Source of the DNA: Hyphochytrium catenoides
Taxonomy: Eukaryota; Sar; Hyphochytriomycetes; Hyphochytriales; Hyphochytriaceae
Reading direction: 5' to 3'
Assembly: GCA_900088475.1 (NCBI GenBank)
Contig: FLMG01001401.1
Coordinates: forward strand, 24,112 to 44,204
DNA length: 20,093 bases
Shown: in pieces, positions 9,041-16,225 of the stretch
How positions within the stretch are numbered: position 1 is the stretch's first letter
How the letters are laid out: each line of letters starts with the position of its first letter
Notes under the pieces: model-generated
Database searches by the model: none
What the model was told of the DNA's origin: nothing
The model's input: only the letters and a program-made list of their open reading frames with translations
Made by a program: the position numbers and the translations under genes

Positions 9041-10120
9041 AAAGCTCTCTCTAGCTTTATGGCTTAAGTTCAGTCACTCTGTCTCAACGGGTAGTCCCAG
9101 CACTCTTCGCTGTTGCACTGTACCATGGTGCTAATCATCTCTGTTAGGCTCTGTCTGGCACGTGGAACCATCTATTTAGGCCAGATGTATAGGGGTCTGA
9201 GGCTATTTATCCATTCTGTCTCGTGTCAAGAGCAGCCCTTTCGAATGCTCTGTCTGCCACGATGGTTTACGACCTTCCATCATTAGGTCATCCTTTGCTA
9301 TATCTATTCCATAATCTTCTTCTCCTTGCCATACAGCTCTTGGCTTTATCGTAATACTTTAAGCCTCATTCTGTCTCTCTTTCATGGCGTTTGTCTCTCG
9401 CTCCTCGCCACTCTGTCTCGCAGAGGTAGAGGGACGAAGAGGACCAGCTGACTTCTCTTCCTGCCTGTTCACTATCAACTGATCCCCTTTTTGTACCTTC
9501 TCGTGCCTTTCTTCGTACCTTACCTCCTATAATAATATGCCAAAGGCCAAACCTTTCAGTGAGCCATCCTATGTGCTTTCAAGAGAGTAGTAAGATCCCC
9601 TCCCACAGGCCTGTAATACGGCATTTTCTGAGGGGGTCACCCGCAGCCTGGTGGTGCGGGGCCACCTCCCTCACTGTGCCAAGACAGAGGTAGCAGCTAG
9701 ATACTTTATGGTACGATCAATTCTATCCTGATACATAGTAGAATGCTACCAGGCTCGGGCATACAGACTACGTTGAGAGATGTCCTGGACTCATTAGCCT
9801 GTCCCCCATCTGGGTCCACCGGTGGTACAAACCTCTTGACGTAACTGGTCCTTCTTCTTCCTAGGAGTACCTAAGAATATTCCGATTTGTAGATGGCTCA
9901 ATGAATTAAATAAGGTTTCTGGCCTGATCTTAAGCCGCCGTGAGAATGCGACAATGGGGGGACCTGCATCCATCTGTCCAACTACCACAAGCTTCTGCTT
10001 CTCTGTGTTTGGACGGAGAGTAGAAGTTAGTCTTAGGGTTATTGGGGACCATGTGAATGTGTGTTTGAGGACTATACTCTAACCGGGAATAGTCACATCC
10101 TAACTTCTTGTACCTTCCAT
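9041..10120. other. Mixed-composition region without a recognised gene
   Basis: This kilobase is not low-complexity, yet I find no convincing exon on either strand. The longest frame is about 60 codons and does not use recognisable motifs. TCTGTCT occurs six times between 9078 and 9418, which may only reflect CT bias. The part around 9600-9740 is the most structured and is listed separately. A non-coding RNA, a UTR or a decayed gene are all possible. Confidence 0.35.
9630..9672 (+). other. GC-rich hairpin
   Basis: An outer stem pairs 9630-9636 with 9666-9672 (seven pairs, one G-T). An inner stem pairs 9640-9645 (CCCGCA) with 9655-9660 (TGCGGG), six pairs, around a nine-base loop. An asymmetric internal loop separates them. 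It stands out in a local background of weak structure and could belong to a structured RNA. No snRNA, SRP RNA or tRNA signature was recognised. Confidence 0.45.
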
Positions 10121-10125
10121 CTTGC

Positions 10126-10154
10126 TTTCTCTCTCTCTCTCTCTCTCTCTCTCG

Positions 10155-10188
<34 letters not shown>

Positions 10189-10400
10189 TTCTCTGTCACA
10201 CACTCTCTCATCGTCTTTTTTTCTTTTTATCTCTTCTTTCTCTTTTTCTCTCTCTCTCTCTTTACGTCGCTTTTCCTCTCTTTTCTCTCCTTTCTCTCCC
10301 TCTCTTTGTCTCTCATCTCTTATGTCTGTCTCTCTCCTTTTCTCTCGTTTTTCTCTCTTCTATTATTGTTCCTCTTCCCCCATTTTCCTTTTCTTTCTGT
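10126..10400. repeat. CT-rich tract
   Basis: Starts as nearly pure CT repeat (10126-10190) with CG interruptions, then degenerates into T-rich CT. Three plus frames and one minus frame remain open across it by composition alone. Confidence 0.9.
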
Positions 10401-10561
10401 TCGTCCTCCATCTTCTTTACCACCAAAAGTAATAGGGCTTTGTGAACCTTATCAATGCTTGGAAAGAACCAAAAGGGGTGATGCGTTAAGTAATTCATCA
10501 TCATCAATCATCGCAGACTGCAGACCGCCGCTTCCTTGCCTTACTTCTTAGGCCGCCGCCC

Positions 10562-11110
10562 TCTGTCCTCTCATCAGCTCATCAGCCAGTACTATGCAGC
10601 GAGCAGCGAGCAGTCAACTGAAGAGTTAACAGTGGCGTGAGAGCATCGTAAGTGTGCACGCCAGAGCTGGAGTGGTGAGCCAAATAACCGCGGCTGTTGG
10701 AGGTGAACAAAGGAAGAGAGAGGCCTTGGATACCAGACTCTATGAATAGAAGAATAAGGCTGAATGAGTGAGCAACTGGTAAGACAATGAGGCTTCTGGG
10801 GAGAAGGTTGCACGTGATGTAAGACAGCGCTGCAGGGAGAATAAAGAGAAGGCTGAGATGAGCATCGGACAGCAGAACTTGGGACAAGAGATGCGCTGCG
10901 GAACGATAGAACAGAAAAAGAGAAAACTGGATTTAGACCAGGAGGACCAAAGGTGTTTCGAAGCTGGAGTCGAAAGAGCATGAGTCGACAGCGATTGAAA
11001 CATGCAGCATCACCATCAGTCCTCGTCATTATGGGGAAGAAGCCCTCACAGCGAAGCAAAAACGAGACCCCTAAAGACGCAGGCAAAGAGTGGAGGGAGC
11101 CAGGAGTTCC
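10562..11110 (+). pseudogene. Possible decayed or unresolved coiled-coil coding region
   Basis: A series of hydrophilic plus-strand segments reads like protein, but none starts with ATG and no single frame connects them. One is open from 10562 to the TGA near 10638. A second, in another frame, runs from about 10639 to a TAG near 10747. In the same frame, after TGA and TAA by 10782, a 66-codon Glu/Arg/Gln-rich segment runs from 10783 to about 10980. A further segment (about 10942-11070) is in a third frame. This pattern would fit a frameshifted pseudogene, an exon-rich gene with unseen splice sites, or chance in purine-rich DNA. The 203-codon minus-strand frame over the same bases is Ser/Pro/Cys-rich and looks like its antisense shadow. 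No family is recognised. Confidence 0.2.
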
Positions 11111-11247
11111 GGGAGGGGGAAAGGGGTTCTTCTTGTCTTGATGAGAATGCGGTTCTTTCTTTCTGGCTTGTCCTTGATTGATGTGTATTTTAAGAAAGGG
11201 CACTTTGTACTACTTACAGCCATCATCGAATCCGTTCGACGACGAAG

Positions 11248-13239
11248 ATGGATGACGACGCCCCTGATAATGACACTCTTCTTCTATTCTCTTATCTCGT
11301 TTCGCGCAGCAGCGTGCAGCAGCTAGAGGCAGTTGTTGCTCCCCCTGAAGATAGTAAGCCATTAGTAGAATAAGTGACCCGCCCACCTCTGTTAGCATCG
11401 ATCAAAGACTTCAAACTAAACTCCTCTTCTCCCGCCGTCACCTTCACCACCATTTGTTCTCTCTCCTCGTCGGCCTATTCTGCCTGTTAGGGAGATGATG
11501 TCGAATCCTTGGGCTACTCGATCAGCAGCCAAGATTCATCACCACGGATGCAAGGGTCAACCTCATCATGGGTGAGACAACCCCACACATGTCTACAAAG
11601 ATAAAGTATACTCGTAGTAAGAGGGAAAATAGAACAAAGAAGGATTGTATAAAGGCACGCTCAGCCAGCATCAAACGAGACAGACCATGACACGTCCGCC
11701 CCGCCCCGCCTTCCATAGTAAGGCTGCACTGATGATGGGACGATCGGATGGAGTCGCTCTCTTTCCGCCCGCTGCTGTTCGCTTCCTGTTGCCGCCTCCT
11801 CGTTGCTTCTTTCCTTTCTTCCTTTCTCCTTTGCTCTCTTCTTCTCAACATCATCCTCCCTTCTGCGGCTAGTGGGAGGTCATACAAGCCGCACCGTCGA
11901 ACTTTATGGTTGTTCTTAGTAGCTCCTTTTTTGCCTTGCGACCACTGGGAGGAACGCTAACATATAAACCACCCAACAACATCGGGCTACTCACGCTTCA
12001 TACTGCATTTGATCTCATCATCTCTTCGGCCCAAACCCTTCTCGCCCGCCACTATAGAACTATTAGGAGGAGAAGAGGATTTACGTCAAGATTTTGCCCA
12101 GTTATTAGGTCGAAGATGATTGACGAAGCTGTTGCGGAAGAAGTGATGAGTACACACGTAAGATCAAGGAAGAAGAAGGGTGGCGTCTTTGTCCGTCGTT
12201 CGCCAGCAGCGGAAGAGTATAATAACACTAACTAATAAGAAGGAAGAATAGGATGCCCGATGGAGAAGAAGGCATATGACTCCTACTACGTAGACTGCTG
12301 CTGCTGCTCATGCCTCTCCTTCTAGGTGCCTCTTCATTGTACATGAGGTTGATGATTAATGATGATGCTGGCGGGGGTAAGAGAGCGAGGACGACGACAA
12401 CAGCCATCTTTGAAAACCGGGGCGGGCCGCAGCAAGCAGACCGAGCCCAATATCTATGATGATCATTAGTGGAGTTTAGCTAGCATCATCGATCATCCTA
12501 GGATAGGGAGAGAAACGGTCATCGACAAGAGCAGAAGAAGAAACGACGTCCGCAGCCGCACAAAGAATCCTCTTTCATCCATCAACATCTATAAACTATA
12601 ACCTCAAGAGCTGTCATCGATATTATTTGATGGCAAATTCATCGTCGCGTCATGTCTCCTCTTCTTCTCTTGTGACTTTCTCTCCTCTAACTAGTGTGCT
12701 CACACATCGGCCATCACCATCACAGGAGAATGATAGGACAACACCCCGCCGATGATAGGAGATCTCTTCTTCCTTCTACGCTGCTGCTGCTCCACGAAGA
12801 GTACAACTGATAAATCATTGTCGCTGCCGCTGCTGCTGAAAACAGTTATTATTGCTTATTACCACGGAAGAAGAGAAGAAGAGACTGCCTGCGCGCCAAG
12901 AAGATGATTTCTATAACGATGAGCATTACCACCAACAACTCAGTCAACCAAGCTCATTACTTATTATCACTCCGCTGATCTTCTTTTTCACTTCTCATTT
13001 ATTGGAGGACGAGGTTCCCTTTATAGTTCTATCTAGGCGGTGCTGCTGCTTGCTGCTGCTGCTGGTGCTGGTGCTGCTGGTGCTGCTGCTGCTCTTGATG
13101 ATGATGATGCTGGCCGCAAGAAGGAGCGAGGAGGTGGGAAGGAGGCCAATACTGTTTATTCCTCGGCCTCCATTACTCTCTCTCTTCGGCGCAGATTCCC
13201 TCCTCGTCTACCCCACATCACCCGGCACTGCTAGTCTAA
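11248..13239 (+). CDS. Tentative intron-rich gene of unknown function
   Basis: Seven short exons join in frame from ATG 11248 (MDDDAPDNDTLLLF): 11248-11353, 11396-11436, 11491-11571, 11669-11717, 11873-11908, 12058-12108, 12326-12376. All implied introns are GT-AG with pyrimidine-rich 3' ends, and several are very short (42 and 54 bases). The best-looking part is encoded by exons 5-7, reading TVELYELLGGEEDLRQDF and then LLGASSLYMRLMINDD. The middle (12377-13030) is unresolved; an open Glu/Arg-rich frame at about 12867-12950 may be an exon. The proposed end is an Ala/Gly-rich exon with a DDDD run (from 13031), then a short exon ending in TAA at 13237-13239, just before an AATAAA. Because short exons and many possible splice sites allow chance joins, confidence is low. 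No homologous family is recognised. Confidence 0.28.
13031..13116 (+). repeat. GCT/CTG and GAT trinucleotide repeats
   Basis: Interrupted CTG/GCT/GGT triplets pass into four GAT triplets. In one frame they encode an Ala/Gly run followed by four Asp, in another a Leu/Val/Met run. Shorter CTG and CAT/GAT triplet runs are scattered between 12290 and 12840. Confidence 0.85.
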
Positions 13240-13255
13240 TCCTTCGCCACTGCTC

Positions 13256-13301
13256 AATAAATTTAAATATCTGGTTAAAACAAACCTCAGTACTCAATAA
13301 A
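13256..13301 (+). promoter_or_regulatory. Two candidate AATAAA polyadenylation signals
   Basis: AATAAA occurs at 13256-13261 and 13296-13301, 17 and 57 bases after the proposed TAA of the tentative gene. The surrounding DNA is locally AT-rich. This supports a plus-strand transcript end here, though the signal is short and could be chance. Confidence 0.4.
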
Positions 13302-13485
13302 CGCTATAGAATATAGAGCACTTCTCTCTGAGAGAAATTAACAATTTATTTACAATCTTACGCGAGTCTGTGTTCTCTAATGATTCACTATGTTTCTAGT
13401 AATTTCTAAAGGTACGCCGCCCTGGTGGTTTTATCCCCAAAATCGGACGTCGCACGAAGGTTGGTTCGTTTCCTGTCTCTGCTTC
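13302..13485. other. Short AT-richer spacer
   Basis: Nothing beyond background composition was seen between the candidate poly(A) sites and the long CT tract. Confidence 0.4.
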
Positions 13486-13490
13486 TCACA

Positions 13491-13524
<34 letters not shown>

Positions 13525-13660
13525 CTCTCTCTCTCTCTCTCACTTTTTCTCTCTCTCTGTCTCTCTCTCTCTCTTTTCTTCTCTCTCTCTCTCTCTGTCT
13601 CTCACTCTCTCTCTGTCTCTCACTTTTTCTCTCTCTCTTTTCTCTCTCTCTCTCCTTTCT

Positions 13661-13707
<47 letters not shown>

Positions 13708-13788
13708 TCTTGTCTCTCTCTCTCCTCCTTTCTCTTCTCTCCCTCATTATCTCTCGCTCTTTCTTTCTCTCTCTCTCTCTCTCTCATT
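13486..13788. repeat. 300-bp CT tract with higher-order units
   Basis: CT dinucleotides interrupted by CTGTCTCTCACTC and CACTTTTTCTC elements that recur at about 13515-13555 and 13595-13635, so part of the tract is itself duplicated. Poly(Arg-Glu) frames on the minus strand and Ser/Leu frames on the plus strand are artefacts of this composition. It lies about 650 bases upstream of the phosphatase start and could be promoter, leader-intron or simple repeat DNA. Confidence 0.95.
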
Positions 13789-14442
13789 GAAGGGCGGCCT
13801 ACTTGAAGATTCATTCTCTTCTCACCCCTGCTCCTCGCTCTTGTCCAAGCTCTTGTTGTTTCTCATGACGGTCAGTAAAAAGTCAATGGAGGATGATGAT
13901 GGGAGCTTTCTTAGTCTTCCCGTCTCTCTCTTCTGCTCTTCTGCTTCTCCAAACCTCTTCTATCTTCGAATCTTTACTACTGGCCCACAACCTTTCGCTT
14001 GGACTTGCACCTCCCCAGACAGCTTGGCGTCTCTCTCTTGTCACACAGAGGTGGGAAGACATAGTCTAGGGCACAGTTGCACCACGCGATGAGCGATGAG
14101 AGAGTTGCGATGCTCTATGAAGACAAAGACGATGCCTCGCCCGTTGCTGTTGGTCGAGTGGAGGTCATGACACCTTCTCAAGAGGAAGAAGAGAGCAGGA
14201 GGATGGGCGGCGGGAAGGAAGAAGAGAGAATGACTGCGTGTCCGTCTTCGACGCTGCCTTCTCTTCCTCCTCACCCGCCGCTGCCGCTTTCTCATACATT
14301 CGTCACTCCGCCACTTCCCTTGCCAGCAGTAACTCTGCCTACTATCGCCGGTGCTGACGAAGGCGAAAGCAAGAGGAGAGAAGACCTTCAACAACCTGAG
14401 AAGAGCGCTACCTCCTCCTCTAAACGTACCGGGCTCCTCATC
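13789..14442. other. Region upstream of the phosphatase, partly open in its frame
   Basis: From 14089 an ATG opens a frame that continues without a stop into the phosphatase start at 14443. It would add 118 residues, acidic at first, then Pro/Ser-rich, ending SSSKRTGLLI just before the hydrophobic leader. It could be translated as a cytosolic tail or be a 5' leader that happens to be open. 13789-14088 holds nothing recognisable. Confidence 0.4.
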
Positions 14443-15420
14443 ATGAAGGTTCTCGTCTTTCTCTCTTCTCTGGCCGTGGTAGCCACCGTCATTGTACAGG
14501 CGCAGAGCACTGACATAGACAACAGCTTCGCTCCTACCGCTCCTGTCTCTTCCGGTGCCCCTCTCTCTTTCTCAGTCATTGGTGACTGGGGACATAACTC
14601 TGGCAAGCGAGACAGAGTGGCCAAAGTTCATAATGAAGCTTCTAAGACGTACAACACGAGCTTCATTCTGTCTCTTGGAGACAATTTCTACGATGACGGC
14701 GTTACCGGCGTGACAGACAAGCAGTTCCAGAGCAAATGGGCCAACATCTACACGGATAACAAGCCTTGGTACGTCATTGCAGGCAACCACGACTGGCACA
14801 GAGATGCTCAGCCAGAAGTCGACTTCAGCAAGCAGGACAGTCGGTGGATCATGCCTGCTTTCTACTATGACAAGATAATAGAGAGAGAGAATATCTCTCT
14901 GCACTTTGTCTTCATTGACACGGAGATATTGGTGAAGAAGAAGCTGGGCCGGGGAGAGAGTGAAAAGCATCTGGCTTGGATAGAGAAAACGCTAGCAGAC
15001 AGCACGGCAGACTGGCTCATCGTGGCAGGACACTACCCTATCTTTTCAGTAGGGAGCCACGGCCCGAACACTTACCTGATAGACTCTGTTCTTCCTTTGT
15101 TGAAGAAGTACAAGGCCGCGGCTTACCTGTCTGGGCACGACCACATGTCCGAGTACTTTCTCTCTGATGGCGTGGCTCACATTGTCTCAGGCGATGGGGG
15201 AAGACGAGACAGCCTGGGAGACATCAATAAGAACAACAGGCGCAACCCTCCTCCGGTCTGGTACAATGCTAAAGATGTGGGCGGCATCGCCATTGTAGAG
15301 GTGGAGAGCGTGCAGTCTCTCTCTGTCTCTTTCTTGTTGGCAGACGGCAAGGTAGCTTATAAGACTTCTCTAAGCAACGGAAGGAAGCAAGCTACCACTC
15401 GCGCTCTGCGCGGGAACTAA
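14443..15420 (+). CDS. Purple acid phosphatase, tartrate-resistant (ACP5/TRAP) type
   Basis: Metallophosphoesterase that hydrolyses phosphate monoesters with a dinuclear metal centre, expected in the secretory pathway, a lysosome-like vacuole or outside the cell. From ATG 14443 it is 325 residues, the usual length for this small class. Residues 1-20 are a clear signal peptide (MKVLVFLSSLAVVATVIVQA). All metal-binding blocks are present: GDWG (D48), GDNFY (D80, Y83), GNHD (N115, catalytic H116), AGHYP (H197) and GHDH (H232, H234). The Tyr ligand behind the purple colour is Y83. NTS at 71 and NIS at 150 are possible N-glycosylation sites. The frame is also open upstream to ATG 14089 (443 residues), which would make the leader a type II membrane anchor. 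Unlike the dynein and UFD1-like genes it has no intron. The stop is TAA. Confidence 0.95.
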   Translation: MKVLVFLSSLAVVATVIVQAQSTDIDNSFAPTAPVSSGAPLSFSVIGDWGHNSGKRDRVAKVHNEASKTYNTSFILSLGDNFYDDGVTGVTDKQFQSKWANIYTDNKPWYVIAGNHDWHRDAQPEVDFSKQDSRWIMPAFYYDKIIERENISLHFVFIDTEILVKKKLGRGESEKHLAWIEKTLADSTADWLIVAGHYPIFSVGSHGPNTYLIDSVLPLLKKYKAAAYLSGHDHMSEYFLSDGVAHIVSGDGGRRDSLGDINKNNRRNPPPVWYNAKDVGGIAIVEVESVQSLSVSFLLADGKVAYKTSLSNGRKQATTRALRGN

Positions 15421-15634
15421 CAGAAAGGACCATTATCAGTTGAGAGAACAGCAAACACTCTTCTCTCTCTCTCTCTCTTTCTCGCTCTTTCAAAAATGTC
15501 TCACTCCTTATGGTTAGTAGAACAACAGAGTTCTCAGCAGGTCTTCTCTCTCTCTCTTTCCTTTTGCCTGGCTAGCAGCGAAGCCACTCCCTATTTCTAT
15601 CAGTTGCTTAAGAGTGACGACCCCGCTATGGTAC

Positions 15635-15640
15635 AATAAA
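15635..15640 (+). promoter_or_regulatory. Candidate polyadenylation signal AATAAA
   Basis: Lies 215 bases after the phosphatase TAA and 43 bases before the long hairpin. The intervening 3' UTR-like stretch contains CT runs and no other feature. Confidence 0.45.
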
Positions 15641-15682
15641 CAGAATCTCTATTGTCGTCTCTATAGTCTGACATGTAAGCTC

Positions 15683-15802
15683 CTTGTCTCTTCCTAACTC
15701 CCTGAGTCCGTTGTGGAGACTTCAAGCATATTATAGCGATAGCCTCCTGCTTGGAAGTCTACAACGGACTCACCTTCTTTTTGCTAGTTAGGAAGTGACA
15801 AG
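15683..15802. repeat. Long inverted repeat / hairpin, about 40 paired bases
   Basis: Stem blocks, all perfect: 15683-15688 with 15797-15802 (6), 15690-15699 with 15786-15795 (10), 15703-15714 with 15761-15772 (12), 15717-15723 with 15754-15760 (7), 15724-15728 with 15748-15752 (5). The loop is 15729-15747 (19 bases). A 3-versus-13-base internal loop and small bulges interrupt it. It sits between two convergent genes, after the phosphatase poly(A) candidate. It could be a miRNA-like precursor, a small non-autonomous transposon remnant, or a 3'-end structure. No clear target-site duplication flanks it. Confidence 0.9.
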
Positions 15803-16225
15803 TGAATGACTGTGTGAAGGCCTGAAAGCGATAAGTTGGAAGATAAACGCAGGTCAACATTGAACATGGTAGCGTATGGACTTCATAAGGTCTATCACTA
15901 CTGTTATTATCACCATTAGACATAGTATGGCCTCGATAGCGATGCGGGGTCTTTCGGGAGAAGCAACGAGAGATGGACCTAGTCTTCTCTGTCTCTGTCT
16001 GAACCCTACGCCTGACCGGGGTCACCTTATGTACATAGGATGCAGGCAAAGCATTTTAGAAGAGGGCTGACTTTGGAAGGAACTGGGCATGGAGAGGTAT
16101 AGAGAGCAGACACGAGGCAGCTTGGATCTCATCTGAATCAAGCGAGAGAAGCTATTAATTGGGTGAGAGAGAGAGGAGATAAAGAAGATAAAGCAGGACA
16201 GAGCAGGAGAGAGAAGTGCACAGCC
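15803..16225. other. Intergenic region between convergent genes
   Basis: No gene is supported. Short frames of 60-96 codons on both strands lack recognisable motifs. The region must hold the 3' UTR of the minus-strand dynein gene, but I see no TTTATT (AATAAA on the minus strand) near its stop. Confidence 0.45.

Noticed and set aside
9078-9418. Six copies of TCTGTCT in about 340 bases, considered as a regulatory array
   Set aside because: Spacing is irregular and the motif is expected often in CT-biased DNA.
10061-10551. Three overlapping plus-strand frames rich in Ser, Leu and Phe
   Set aside because: All three frames are open across the same CT tract; composition explains it.
10592-11203. 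203-codon minus-strand frame
   Set aside because: Its Ser/Pro/Cys/Leu-rich, motif-free sequence is what the antisense of purine-rich DNA gives, and it lacks a plausible continuation or domain.
11491-11571. A DDVESLGY motif in tentative exon 3, recalling the DDxESLGY motif of casein kinase 1-type kinases
   Set aside because: No HRD, DFG or ATP-binding motif occurs in the surrounding exons, and the flanking residues do not match. A single short motif is not enough.
13406-13814. Long poly(Arg-Glu) frames on the minus strand and Ser/Leu frames on the plus strand
   Set aside because: Any frame of a CT or GA repeat lacks stops and gives these residues. Several overlapping frames are open at once, which is the mark of low complexity and not of coding.
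14572-14970. 132-codon minus-strand frame inside the phosphatase
   Set aside because: It lies wholly opposite a gene whose catalytic motifs are all on the plus strand.
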